A stretch of 64,000 bases of DNA from UBA2779 sp965232165. GTDB taxonomy: Bacteria > Spirochaetota > Spirochaetia > DSM-2461. The stretch lies in the NCBI GenBank assembly GCA_965232165.1, contig CBDDOY010000001.1:1860001-1924000 (forward strand), in the 5' to 3' direction. The translations under genes were made by a program, and so were the position numbers. The notes under the pieces are model-generated. The model searched no databases, had not been told where the DNA came from, and worked only from the letters and a program-made list of their open reading frames with translations. Positions 53,168 to 62,601 of this stretch are shown in pieces; positions within the stretch are counted from its first letter, which is position 1; each line of letters opens with the position of its first letter.

Positions 53168-53651
53168 TGGAACAGGATAGTCTTTTCAACTCGAAACCCG
53201 CAACTCGAAACTCGAAACTCGAAACTCAACTCGACCCGCAACTCGCAACTCGCAACCCGCAACCCGCAACCCGCAACTCGCAACTCGCAACTCGCAACCC
53301 GCAACCCGCAACTCGCAACTCGCAACCCGCAACCCGCAACTCGCAACTCGCAACCCGCAACTCGCAACCCGCAACCCGCAACCCGCAACCTCGCAACCCG
53401 CAACCCGCAACTCGCAACTCGCAACCCGCAACCCGCAACTCGCAACTCGCAACTCGCAACTCGCAACTCGCAACTCGAAACTCGAAACTCGAAACTCGAA
53501 ACTCGAAACTCGAAACTCGAAACTCGAAACTCGAAACTCGCAACTCGCAACTCGCAACTCGCAACTCGCAACTCTTCCGCCGGAGGACGCTAATGGAACA
53601 GGATAGTCTTTTCAACTCGCAACCCGCAACTCGTAACTCGAAACCGCAACC
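52226..53651 (+). repeat. Heptanucleotide tandem array of about 1.4 kb
   Basis: The unit is AACTCGC with frequent variants AACCCGC and AACTCGA, about 200 units in all. A 7-bp unit cycles through three frames in 21 bp, giving heptapeptides (NSQLATR forward; ELRVASC reverse) that stay open on both strands. Three copies of a pglX start segment (ATGGAACAGGATAGTCTT at 52901, 53167 and 53593) and one damaged copy near 52731 interrupt it. Confidence 0.95.
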
Positions 53652-56355
53652 GGTCGAATGCCTTGGTATGATGTTTGAGAGTGATGAGGCCCGCCGAGCC
53701 TATTTCCTTGAAAAACTAGCCGAACGGTTGCGCGATCCGCAGTTCCGCAAGATCGAGGGATTTCCCATTGGCGAGGACGGGGACATCCTGGCTTTGTCCG
53801 ATCCGCCGTACTACACGGCTTGCCCAAATCCGTTCATTGAAGACTTCATCAAACACTATGGGAAACCGTACGCCCCGGCCAGTGATGCTTACCGCAGAGA
53901 GCCGTTTGCGGCTGATGTGAGTGAGGGGAAAAACGATCCAATTTACAACGCCCACTCCTATCACACCAAGGTGCCGCACAAGGCCATCATGCGTTACATC
54001 CTCCATTACACGCAGCCGGGGGATGTTGTGTTCGACGGCTTCTGTGGCACGGGTATGACGGGTGTGGCGGCTCAAATGTGCGGCGATGCTAAAGAAGTCG
54101 AATCCCTCGGCTGCAGAACCAAGTCTGACGGGACTATTTATGGCGGACAGGGGATAGCTATTTCGAAGATGGGGGAGCGACACGCTATACTTTCAGATTT
54201 GTCCCCAATTGCTACGTTCATTTCTCGGAACTACGTCGATTTTTCAGAGCTTGAGTATTTCGAAAGAGAAGCTCTTCAACTTATTGATGAAGTTGAGAAA
54301 TCTCTTTCTTGGTTGTACCAAAGCAAGTCTGGCTTGATTTTGAGTGCAATCTGGTCTGACGTTTTTCTGTGTCCTAACTGCAGTAGCGAGTTCGTTTTTT
54401 GGGAAGCTGCACTGGAAGATGGAAAAATGCGGAAGTCGTTTCCATGTCCAGGTTGTGGTTCTATTGTAGGGAAGAGCACTTCTAAGGCAACTGGAGCCGT
54501 TAAACTCGAACGGGCATTTGACACTAAATATGATCCTGTTCAGAATCAAGTTGTTCGTGTCCCCAAATTCGTGCTTGTTGAACAGACTGTCAAGTCTGGT
54601 TCCAAACGTGTGAAAGTCAAGGTTTCCGATGATGATAGAAGGTCCTTTGAAAGCAGCTTCAACAATCGACAGTGGCCGCATGTCCCTACTGATACTTTCT
54701 TCCTAGGCCGCCAAACCAATAAGCTCATAAATGGAACAGGAATTTCACATATCTGTCACATGTACACCCCAAGGGTGCTATTCGCCTTGGGGGAATTATG
54801 GCAATTTACTCTGTCTTCGTCGCGTCATACATCACTTTTTCGCTTTTGTCTAAGTGCAATCAACAACTATATTTCCAGGAAGCAGGGCTTTTTTGGTGGC
54901 GGAGGCGGCGTATCAGGGACACTGTTCACACCATCTCTTCACTTAGAAAGAAACGTTTTTGATGTTCTGCGGAGAAAGATACGTAAAATTGGAAACCTAT
55001 CATCTGTTGTGCGCAGAACTTCTACAATATCTACGCAAAGCGTTACTGATCTAAAGAATGTCCCCATCAATTCAATAGATTATATCTTTACCGATCCGCC
55101 ATTTGGTGAATCCCTTCAGTATTCAGAACTAAATCTATTTGTGGAAGCATGGATACGCGTTAGAAGTGTCAAGGAGATTGACTGCGTTCTAAACTACGTA
55201 CACAAGAAGGACCTTCCGTTTTATTCCCATATGATGGCATCGGCATTTAGGGAATATGCACGAGTGTTAAAACCAGGCCGATGGATAACAATTGAATTTC
55301 ACAACAGTCAAAATGCCGTTTGGAGTGCTATCCAACAATCTATAGAAGCATCAGGCATGGTTGTGGCCGACGTTCGTGTTCTTGATAAACAGCAACGTTC
55401 TTTCAATGCAGTCAACAGGGCTGGGGCAGTGGAGCAAGACCTTGTTATTTCCGCATACAAACCAAATGGAGGGCTTGAAGAACGTTTCAAGTTGTCAGTT
55501 GGCGTTGAAGATAGAGTCTGGGATTTTGTACGCACGCACTTAAAGCAGCTTCCGGTATTTGTTTCAAAAAATGGTCAGGCCGAAGTCATTGCCGAACGTC
55601 AAAACTACCTTCTCTTCGACCGCATGGTGGCCTTCCATGTCCAGCGGGGGGTAACGGTTCCCTTATCAGCGGCCGAGTTTTACGCCGGACTGGAACAACG
55701 CTTCCCGCCGCGTGACGGTATGTATTTCCTGCCGGACCAGGCAGCCGAGTACGACAAGAAACGGATGACAGTCAAGGAGGTGCTCCAGCTTCAGCTTTTT
55801 GTTTTCGACGAGGCTTCTGCCATCCAGTGGCTCAAACAGCAAATCACAAAGAAGCCGCAAAAGGCGGGCAACCTGAAACCGCAATTCATGCAGGAGATCG
55901 GCGGCTGGCAGAAGAACGAAAAGATGCTTGAGCTTGATGTATTGCTGGAGCAGAACTTTCTACGCTATGACGGCAAGGGCGAAGTTCCCGGCCAAATTCA
56001 CAGCTATCTCTCTTCGAACTTCAAGGAGCTACGCAATCTGGAAAAGGACGATCCGGTGCTGAAGGCCAAGGCCCGTGACCGCTGGTACGTGCCTGATCCC
56101 AACAAGGTCGGCGATCTGGAGAAACTGCGCGAGAAAGCTCTGCTCAAAGAGTTCGAAGAGTACAAAAAGGTTAAAAAGAAACTCAAGGTGTTCCGCCTCG
56201 AGGCCGTCCGGGCCGGATTCAAGAAGGCATGGCAGGAACGCGGCTATAAGACAATCATAGGCGTTGCCCAGAAAATACCCGAAAGCGTCCTCCATGAGGA
56301 CTCCAAACTCCTTATGTGGTACGATCAGGCAGTGACACGAATGGGGGAAGAATGA
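53593..56355 (+). CDS. pglX: BREX-3 adenine-specific DNA methyltransferase PglX (PglXI)
   Basis: The product has 920 residues from ATG 53593, which alone of three duplicated starts keeps a full ribosome site (GGAGGA, five bases ahead). The N-terminus includes about five heptamer-encoded units (NSQPATRNSKPQP). Next come PIGEDGDILALSDPPYYTAC, the SAM-binding motif VFDGFCGTGMTGVAAQ and the catalytic DPPFGESLQYSEL. A zinc-ribbon-like pair, CPNC and CPGC, lies between. In BREX, PglX marks host DNA by N6-adenine methylation. Upstream in-frame ATG 53167 would add 142 repeat-encoded residues. Confidence 0.85.
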   Translation: MEQDSLFNSQPATRNSKPQPVECLGMMFESDEARRAYFLEKLAERLRDPQFRKIEGFPIGEDGDILALSDPPYYTACPNPFIEDFIKHYGKPYAPASDAYRREPFAADVSEGKNDPIYNAHSYHTKVPHKAIMRYILHYTQPGDVVFDGFCGTGMTGVAAQMCGDAKEVESLGCRTKSDGTIYGGQGIAISKMGERHAILSDLSPIATFISRNYVDFSELEYFEREALQLIDEVEKSLSWLYQSKSGLILSAIWSDVFLCPNCSSEFVFWEAALEDGKMRKSFPCPGCGSIVGKSTSKATGAVKLERAFDTKYDPVQNQVVRVPKFVLVEQTVKSGSKRVKVKVSDDDRRSFESSFNNRQWPHVPTDTFFLGRQTNKLINGTGISHICHMYTPRVLFALGELWQFTLSSSRHTSLFRFCLSAINNYISRKQGFFGGGGGVSGTLFTPSLHLERNVFDVLRRKIRKIGNLSSVVRRTSTISTQSVTDLKNVPINSIDYIFTDPPFGESLQYSELNLFVEAWIRVRSVKEIDCVLNYVHKKDLPFYSHMMASAFREYARVLKPGRWITIEFHNSQNAVWSAIQQSIEASGMVVADVRVLDKQQRSFNAVNRAGAVEQDLVISAYKPNGGLEERFKLSVGVEDRVWDFVRTHLKQLPVFVSKNGQAEVIAERQNYLLFDRMVAFHVQRGVTVPLSAAEFYAGLEQRFPPRDGMYFLPDQAAEYDKKRMTVKEVLQLQLFVFDEASAIQWLKQQITKKPQKAGNLKPQFMQEIGGWQKNEKMLELDVLLEQNFLRYDGKGEVPGQIHSYLSSNFKELRNLEKDDPVLKAKARDRWYVPDPNKVGDLEKLREKALLKEFEEYKKVKKKLKVFRLEAVRAGFKKAWQERGYKTIIGVAQKIPESVLHEDSKLLMWYDQAVTRMGEE

Positions 56356-56370
56356 GATCGGAGGTTCATT

Positions 56371-57543
56371 ATGATGAAGAAAGCTAAAGGAATTAACACC
56401 AATACTGTAGAAGCAATCCCAAGAAATAACGTCGGCGCCGAACTCGACACACAGTCTGCTCCCGGTATAACAGCCGATGGGACTGAGTACGAGGATACAG
56501 GTATAACAAGGCCATTCGACCCAACACTTATTAACATCATTACAAAGCAAATGAGTCTGGATACTCTAGTTAAACGTATGAGGGAGGAGGAAGTGGACCT
56601 ATCGCCTGATTTTCAGAGGAATGAAGTCTGGAAATCCCCGGCGAAATCCCGTTTGATAGAATCTCTTCTCATTCGAATACCCCTACCGGCCTTCTACATG
56701 GATGCTACAGACGACAATAAGTGGCTCATAGTTGATGGACTCCAGAGGCTCTCGACTCTCAGGGACTTTGTCATCAAGAAAACCATGAAGCTGCAGGAAT
56801 TGGAGTTTCTCACGCAATTTCATGAATACCGATATGATGATCTTCCTAGAGACTATCAACGACGAATTGAGGAGACTCAAGTTACGGTCTATCTTATAGA
56901 AAAGGGGACTCCAGCCGATGTTAAGTTCAACATTTTCAAACGAATCAACACAGGAGGACTCCCGCTTTCTTCGCAAGAGATTCGGCACACGTTGAACCAG
57001 GGGCCGGTAACCTCATACCTAAAAAAACTTGCGAATTCAAACGAGTTTAGGTGTGCGACAGATCAGGGTGTCAGCGACAAACGCATGGCCGCTCAAGAAT
57101 GCGTGCTCCGATTTCTCGCCTTCACACTGAAACCGCCGGAGAAATACGACACCGACTTCGACGCGTTTCTAAGTGAAACGATGGCAAAACTAAACAACAT
57201 GACTAATGATGAAAGAGACAAGCTAGAAGGCCGTCTGAACAGGGCGCTTATTTTTTCCAACGAGATATTTGGCCGTGAGGCTTTCCGAAAGCCAAAAGAG
57301 GGAGTCCGCTCTCCGGTCAATAAAGCCTTGTTTGAAGTATGGACTGTCGCGATGGATCAGCTAACTGACGAGATGCTAGAACAGATGAAAATCTGCCGCG
57401 ATGAAGTGACCCAGAAGGTTGAAAATCGGATGCGAGGCGATGGGGAATTCCTAAACGCAGTGTCGCAGGGTACGGGAGATATCAAAAAAGTCCGTCTCCG
57501 GTTTGCCCGTTTTCGCAAAATTTTGGAGGAGGTACTGACATGA
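56371..57543 (+). CDS. DUF262 (GmrSD-N-like) protein
   Basis: The product has 390 residues. LSPDFQRNEVWKSPAKSRLI, IPLPAFYMDATDDNKWLIVD and GLQRLSTLRDF form the DUF262 core, whose DGxQR motif is related to ParB nucleases and to the NTP-sensing half of GmrSD type IV restriction enzymes. FNIFKRINTGGLPLSSQEIR is the second typical segment. No DUF1571/HNH nuclease half is fused. GGAGG precedes ATG 56371. The stop overlaps the start of the ATPase gene, so the two work as a pair. Confidence 0.85.
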   Translation: MMKKAKGINTNTVEAIPRNNVGAELDTQSAPGITADGTEYEDTGITRPFDPTLINIITKQMSLDTLVKRMREEEVDLSPDFQRNEVWKSPAKSRLIESLLIRIPLPAFYMDATDDNKWLIVDGLQRLSTLRDFVIKKTMKLQELEFLTQFHEYRYDDLPRDYQRRIEETQVTVYLIEKGTPADVKFNIFKRINTGGLPLSSQEIRHTLNQGPVTSYLKKLANSNEFRCATDQGVSDKRMAAQECVLRFLAFTLKPPEKYDTDFDAFLSETMAKLNNMTNDERDKLEGRLNRALIFSNEIFGREAFRKPKEGVRSPVNKALFEVWTVAMDQLTDEMLEQMKICRDEVTQKVENRMRGDGEFLNAVSQGTGDIKKVRLRFARFRKILEEVLT

Positions 57544-58667
57544 TAAAACAGGTTTCCCTTAGAAACTTCAAGTGTTTTGAATCTGAAACGATTAGTTTAG
57601 GAAATGTGACGCTTTTGGCAGGTCTCAACGGAATGGGCAAGTCTTCTTTACTGCATGCACTTTTGCTCTTGAGACAGTCGTATCTGGATGGTCTTCTTCC
57701 GGAGACGGGGCTGGAACTGAACGGAGCGCTGGTTCAACTTGGAACTGCTCAAGATGTTCTTTACGAAAATGCGCAGAGCGATGAATTCGAGATTGGCATA
57801 ACTTGGACCGATTTAGCTGAGGCATCCTTGGTCCTTGAGTATCACCGAGATGCCGATGTGTTGGGGATTAAGCGCCAATCCGTCGATAAAAAGTTATTTG
57901 AACGGGTACCATTCAAAGATGACTTCCATTATCTGAAGGCTGAGAGATTGGGACCAAGAACGACGAATGCCGTATCCGATTATCAGGTGCGGCAGCATCG
58001 ACAGATAGGCACCGCTGGAGAATTTGCAGAGCACTTTCTTTACGTGTATGGCAGCAAGCCTGTTGCGGACAAGATACTGTGTCATTCGAGTTCCGAACCA
58101 GGGGACCTTCAAAGCCAAGTGCAGGGGTGGCTACACGATATAAGCCCGGGAACGGAGTTGCATCTTGCCTTGCACACTGAAATGGATATCGTCAATCTTC
58201 GATATTCTTTTATCACGGAAAAGCAGCGTAGCAACAAATACCGATCTACATCGGTTGGTTTCGGCATTACATATGTGCTTCCCGTCCTTGTGGCCGTGTT
58301 GTCCTCCGGTCCTGGCAGCTTGGTGATCGTTGAAAATCCGGAAGCTCATCTTCATCCGCGTGGACAAGTTCGTATGGGGGAACTGTTGGCGAGGGCTGCA
58401 TCAGTAGGCATTCAGGTTGTCGTGGAAACACACAGCGATCATTTGCTCAACGGAATTCGATTGGCTGTTCATGATGGTGCAATCGAACCGGATGCTGTAG
58501 CTATTAACTATTTCTCTCGTGCCGTAAACGAAGGGCGAGTGCATAGCTGTGTAGAATCACCTATTCTTGATAAGAACGGCAGATTAGATAGGTGGCCTGA
58601 AGGCTTCTTTGACGAGTGGGAAAAAAGCTTGGAGCGGTTGCTTACACCACGTGAAGAAGGCCTGTAA
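57540..58667 (+). CDS. AAA ATPase with DUF3696 C-terminus
   Basis: The product has 375 residues. Walker A is LAGLNGMGKSSLLHALLLLR, Walker B is VIVENPEAHLHPRGQ, and the following His motif is VVVETHSDHLLNGIRLAV. The C-terminal 50 residues (SPILDKNGRLDRWPEGFFDE) are the DUF3696 signature. It belongs to the SMC/OLD-like ATPases common in defence loci. Start overlaps the DUF262 stop by four bases. Together with the next gene it forms a three-gene unit between pglX and the helicase remnant. Confidence 0.9.
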   Translation: MIKQVSLRNFKCFESETISLGNVTLLAGLNGMGKSSLLHALLLLRQSYLDGLLPETGLELNGALVQLGTAQDVLYENAQSDEFEIGITWTDLAEASLVLEYHRDADVLGIKRQSVDKKLFERVPFKDDFHYLKAERLGPRTTNAVSDYQVRQHRQIGTAGEFAEHFLYVYGSKPVADKILCHSSSEPGDLQSQVQGWLHDISPGTELHLALHTEMDIVNLRYSFITEKQRSNKYRSTSVGFGITYVLPVLVAVLSSGPGSLVIVENPEAHLHPRGQVRMGELLARAASVGIQVVVETHSDHLLNGIRLAVHDGAIEPDAVAINYFSRAVNEGRVHSCVESPILDKNGRLDRWPEGFFDEWEKSLERLLTPREEGL

Positions 58668-58669
58668 AC

Positions 58670-59599
58670 ATGTTACTGGAAATGTATGCCAATGAACTTT
58701 CGTTCATCCCGCCTGCTAAAGACGTGGCAATAGCTCAAAGTCAAGTCGAACAGTTCATTATGACTATTAAGGCCGCCAAATCGCGTGGTGCAGAACTGCG
58801 GTTGCCAGAAGACTTCTTTGCTATGCCTCTTGCTGGCGCTTACTATTGGAAAGATTGGTTTAGCGATAAGCGAATAGACATCGAGAAACGGAGGTATTTT
58901 GAGACAGTAAGCACGAAATACCCATTTTTTAAGGATGATCCCAAGTCAGAGTCTGCTTGGGGCAGTGTAGACTGCTTTTGGGAGGGGAAATCCGCTCAAG
59001 GGCTTAAAGCTGCTTATATAGCTGATGGGCTTGCAATTAGCATGGCATCAAGTCGGGAATGGGACAGCCATTTTATCAGCGTCGAGATTCAGGAGATCGT
59101 AGAGAATGACGTATCATGCCGTAAAGAGGATGTCCATCACGCTTCTTCAGCAAAGCACGTCGATACACAAGTAGATTGGATTCAACAGCGGATAAAGTCT
59201 TCGATTAACACCGGAGATAAACTCTGGAAGCACGTGAAAGATTTTTTTCCTTGCCTAAACTTTTGTAAGCACATACAAAAGCAAATGGACGGAATGCCGA
59301 CAGAATCGATGCCCAGCCTTATAAGGGGTTTGTTCCGTCTGAACGATTATTGCGTTAGTTGGAAGCATGGTGCATTCAACCATGCTGATATTGGCTGTGC
59401 CGTCTCTCCCGAATCTGCCCCGACGATGAAAAAGTTTGAGGCGGAGCGAACATTTCTATGCCCGGACGGGAAAAAGCGCGTTTTTCGCTGGCATGCAAAA
59501 GTCGGTCAGTGGCGCATTTATTTTGAACCTGCTTCTGAACCTGGCCATCTCCTGATCGGTTACGTTGGAAAGCACCTTCGCACAGTCAAATATCGATAA
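58670..59599 (+). CDS. Unrecognised third gene of DUF262/ATPase unit
   Basis: The product has 309 residues and starts two bases after the ATPase stop. It has no signal peptide or membrane segment. Residues 1-180 are mixed alpha/beta (KDVAIAQSQVEQFIMTIKAA; GLAISMASSREWDSHFISVE). I recognise no catalytic motif. Its tight placement suggests it belongs to the same unit as the two upstream genes, perhaps as specificity or effector component. That is inference. Confidence 0.65.
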   Translation: MLLEMYANELSFIPPAKDVAIAQSQVEQFIMTIKAAKSRGAELRLPEDFFAMPLAGAYYWKDWFSDKRIDIEKRRYFETVSTKYPFFKDDPKSESAWGSVDCFWEGKSAQGLKAAYIADGLAISMASSREWDSHFISVEIQEIVENDVSCRKEDVHHASSAKHVDTQVDWIQQRIKSSINTGDKLWKHVKDFFPCLNFCKHIQKQMDGMPTESMPSLIRGLFRLNDYCVSWKHGAFNHADIGCAVSPESAPTMKKFEAERTFLCPDGKKRVFRWHAKVGQWRIYFEPASEPGHLLIGYVGKHLRTVKYR

Positions 59600-59675
59600 A
59601 GGGAATTTTACGTAAGTGAACTACGATACATACAGATAGCTTGGAAAACAGAAAGATAACGATTAAAACATGATA

Positions 59676-59866
59676 GGGCGCCTCTAAAACCCCATTCCGT
59701 TTTTGGCATGCTCTTTTCCGCCTGCCTGTGCGTGTTCTGCACGCAGACAGGCCGCTGCTGCGTTGCCAAAGAACTCACGTAACCCAGTTGCGCTTGAATT
59801 CTTGGCGCCTTGTCCCGAAGAAAAATAGCCGCGCCTAATTCCAAAAGCGGTTTTTTGGAGGTACCC
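59676..59866. repeat. MITE copy with nested hairpin, abutting helicase remnant
   Basis: The ends are GGGCGCCTCT and GGAGGTACCC. A nested hairpin, GCCTGCCTGTGCGTG...CACGCAGACAGGC, lies in one arm. No target duplication is visible (GATA left, TTGA right), which is compatible with a deletion at one edge. Confidence 0.85.
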
Positions 59867-59868
59867 TT

Positions 59869-60179
59869 GAGATTGACGATGCCCAAGATGGCTTTGACCG
59901 CCTCTCTCAGATCGCCGAAGAGCATGGCCGGCCCATCTATGACGAGCTTATTCAAGAACACCGTTCGCGCCTGACGCACGAGAGGGAAAAGGCGAATATG
60001 TCTTTCCCGCCCGACGCAAAATCATCGAACGCATCGGCCTGCCCCAGGTCCGCGACTATCGGTTGAACCTGCTTCGGCGGGAAGGACGCTCATGGAACAA
60101 GGAACTCGAACGCAAGGCTCAGGTTTACCCGGAAATGGCGCCTCTCCTCGTCGTCCGGGGTGAGGGAAACCACGAATGA
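59869..60179 (+). pseudogene. BREX-3 helicase (BrxHII-like), C-terminal remnant
   Basis: Immediately after the MITE the text reads EIDDAQDGFDRLSQIAEEHG, RPIYDELIQEHRSRLTHERE then K. After a one-base frameshift near 59998 it continues GEYVFPARRKIIERIGLPQV, RDYRLNLLRREGRSWNKELE and KAQVYPEMAPLLVVRGEG, with a stop at 60177. This resembles the tail of SNF2/DEAD-type helicases found in BREX-3 and lies at the expected place between pglX and pglZ. All helicase motifs are missing. Identification is from memory of such tails. Confidence 0.65.
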
Positions 60180-60559
60180 ACACAAATACACACAAATTGT
60201 TGTTGAAAGAGGAAGTGTTTCAGGCCGCTGGATGTGCCATGGAAGTGCTCAATACGCCTGGACATGGTTTGCTGGAAAAACCATCTGAAGATGCTCTGGT
60301 TGTCGAATTCGGCATACAGGGAATTCCGTACAGGCAGCAGCAGCGATTTGATGTAAACGACAAGGGCATCAAGGTGAGGGATGCCATTCCCGACCTGATC
60401 GCATTCGATAAGGCTGTTGTGGAGGCCAAGACGATTGACCGGATCACTGATACAGAGAGCGGCCAGATTCTCAACTGTTTAAAAACAGCCAAACTCAGGG
60501 CCGGGTTGATCCTGAACTTCAAAAAGTCAAAACTCGAATGGGAAAGACTGATTTTATGA
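60176..60559 (+). CDS. GxxExxY-family protein
   Basis: The product has 127 residues. The family signature region GxxExxY is modified here as GHGLLEKPSEDALVVEFGIQ. IPDLIAFDKAVVEAKTIDRI has the D and E-x-K pattern of PD-(D/E)XK nucleases, and LRAGLILNFKKSKLEWERLI is the usual end. Function is unknown. Its start carries ACCACGAATGAACAC, the same text found at the start of the YhcG-type gene (50434). Its stop overlaps the pglZ start. Confidence 0.85.
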   Translation: MNTNTHKLLLKEEVFQAAGCAMEVLNTPGHGLLEKPSEDALVVEFGIQGIPYRQQQRFDVNDKGIKVRDAIPDLIAFDKAVVEAKTIDRITDTESGQILNCLKTAKLRAGLILNFKKSKLEWERLIL

Positions 60560-62601
60560 CTTCACTCGGATCCATTGGTGCTCATTCGCTGTTAAATTCC
60601 TGGCGGGACCAGATTCTCAGAGAGTTTGCTCCCAACGTGGCCAGGCTGACCCTGGTTGCCGATCCGGACGGTCTGCTCCTGGAAGAAGGCGTTCTTGCAG
60701 GTATACGCGAGCGTGGTTTTGAACTGATTCCGTTCGAGGATCATGTCGCCTTCCGCTATGCCTACGAATCCCAATTCCGCTCCCGCTGGGATCAGGGCGA
60801 GCAGTCAGACTTGGCGGTCGTGCTGCACTCTGCGGCCAGCGGTCTCGGCGGTCTTCCATACGATCTGCTCCAGGCCGGCCGTTGGCTGTCATTCAACCTT
60901 GGGGAGATATTCCCCAACCTGAGCTATCCCATTGTGACCGCCTTGGATCGTGGTGAGCTGGATGCACTCTACGAAGCCCAGAAGCGCCACGCTCCCGGAG
61001 TGCTGGGCGATAACGCCACAAAAGAATTCGTTCTGCGCCATGTCTTTGAGATCGCACCGGAACTCATCCGCAAGCCGTCCGAGCTGATGCGGGCGCTGCT
61101 GCGCCGCCACTATCGGGGCCTGCGGATACCTGCCATCCTCGACCAGCGTTTCATTCAGGTACTAAGGCAGAACGGACTGTTCGGACAATGGCCGCTCGAT
61201 AAAATCACTTCCGACAGCGAGGCATTCTTTTCCTTCCTGCAAGAACGCTGGCCGGCATTCCTGGATCGTATGGCAGCCCAGGGACAACCAAAGACAGTGG
61301 GCGAAGACAAGGCGGCTTACGGACTCCAATACTCCGGCCCATTAGACCTTCCCTTCGATCATGACGATGTTCGCGTTTATATCGACAACCTGTTCATAGA
61401 GGGACTGCTCCATTCAGTGTCTCACGATAACGCCGGAGACTTGACATCAGCCTGGGTTGAAATTGGTATCCAGACTGATCCGGCAAAAGATCACCAGCGC
61501 AGACTGGACCGGTTGATCAAGACGATTCGATACACCATTCCCAAAGAGGATGCCAGACATGCCGACTGGTTTCGCTTTGGGTACGCCTATGCCGAAATCA
61601 GCGTACTCGAACACGAGTTGGGCAGTGGATTGTCGAGTGATGCCAAGAAGCGTATCTCAGCGCTTCGCTTATCTGTTGATTCGGCATTCCGCACGTGGGT
61701 TCAGGACCGGTTTGCCGGTCTGCATAACCAGCCTCCCGTACCGCCTGCAATGCTTCATCACATCCCGAGGGTGTTAGCCAGGGCAGTCTGCGGCTCACGC
61801 GAAAAGAAAGCAGCGTTTCTTCTGGTGGATGGTCTGGCTCTGGAGCAATGGATCGTCTTACGTGACGTGCTGCAATCTCAAAGGCAATATCTGACATTCC
61901 GCGAAAGCGCCGTGTTTGCATGGATTCCCACCGTCACGTCAGTGTCCCGGCAGGCAGCCTTTGCCGGTAAGCCGCCGATTTACTTCCCCGCGCGCATCCA
62001 TACAACGAACAGGGAACAAACTTTGTGGACCCAGTTCTGGGCGGATCAGGGATTGACAGGGCCTGCCGCAGCCTACGCCAAGGGTCTTGGAGATGGTGAT
62101 ATCGGCAAGGTTCGCGAGATTCTATCGCAGCCACAGATTCGTGTTGCAGGGCTTGTTCTCGACAAAGTGGACAAGATCATGCACGGCATGGAACTGGGTG
62201 TCGCTGGTATGCTTAACCAGGTGCGGCAGTGGGCTATGCAGGGCTTTATGGCCGAACTTATTGACACTCTTCTCGACCAAGGCTTTCAGATTTTCCTGAG
62301 TTCCGATCATGGCAATATCGAGGCGAAAGGTTGTGGGCGGCCGGCTGAAGGCGCGGTCGCGGATGTACGGGGCGAACGCGTTCGGGTGTATCCGGATGAC
62401 CTATTGCGGGCAGCGGTCAAGGAACGCTTTCCTGATGCCATAGAATGGCCGCCGCTCGGCCTGCCGGAGGATTATCGCGCCTTACTGGCCCCGCATCGAA
62501 AGGCGTTTATTAGCGACGGCGAAACCATTGTTGGCCACGGCGGGATCTCTATCGAAGAGCTGATTGTCCCTCTGATTCAAATTGAACGGAGGGAGACATG
62601 A
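60556..62601 (+). CDS. pglZ: BREX-3 phosphatase-like protein PglZ
   Basis: The product has 681 residues. The N-terminal half is helical (PDGLLLEEGVLAGIRERGFE; LLRRHYRGLRIPAILDQRFI). The C-terminal half has the alkaline-phosphatase-superfamily core: AFLLVDGLALEQWIVLRDVL with the metal-binding Asp, TVTSVSRQAAFAG with the nucleophile region, and IFLSSDHGNIEAKG with Asp-His. PglZ is the hallmark of BREX. ATG 60556 overlaps the preceding stop (ATGA); an in-frame ATG at 60538 is possible. The next gene overlaps its stop in the same way. Confidence 0.9.
   Translation: MTSLGSIGAHSLLNSWRDQILREFAPNVARLTLVADPDGLLLEEGVLAGIRERGFELIPFEDHVAFRYAYESQFRSRWDQGEQSDLAVVLHSAASGLGGLPYDLLQAGRWLSFNLGEIFPNLSYPIVTALDRGELDALYEAQKRHAPGVLGDNATKEFVLRHVFEIAPELIRKPSELMRALLRRHYRGLRIPAILDQRFIQVLRQNGLFGQWPLDKITSDSEAFFSFLQERWPAFLDRMAAQGQPKTVGEDKAAYGLQYSGPLDLPFDHDDVRVYIDNLFIEGLLHSVSHDNAGDLTSAWVEIGIQTDPAKDHQRRLDRLIKTIRYTIPKEDARHADWFRFGYAYAEISVLEHELGSGLSSDAKKRISALRLSVDSAFRTWVQDRFAGLHNQPPVPPAMLHHIPRVLARAVCGSREKKAAFLLVDGLALEQWIVLRDVLQSQRQYLTFRESAVFAWIPTVTSVSRQAAFAGKPPIYFPARIHTTNREQTLWTQFWADQGLTGPAAAYAKGLGDGDIGKVREILSQPQIRVAGLVLDKVDKIMHGMELGVAGMLNQVRQWAMQGFMAELIDTLLDQGFQIFLSSDHGNIEAKGCGRPAEGAVADVRGERVRVYPDDLLRAAVKERFPDAIEWPPLGLPEDYRALLAPHRKAFISDGETIVGHGGISIEELIVPLIQIERRET

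Noticed and set aside
52206..53615. Several long open frames on the minus strand made of ELRVASC-type repeats
   Set aside because: They follow from the 7-bp repeat being free of stops in all frames and have no non-repeat body or ribosome site.
52226..53651. Possible CRISPR array
   Set aside because: The units are 7 bp and continuous, with no spacers and no cas genes nearby.
59608..59979. A minus-strand open frame of 123 codons
   Set aside because: It consists mainly of the MITE and the antisense of the helicase remnant.
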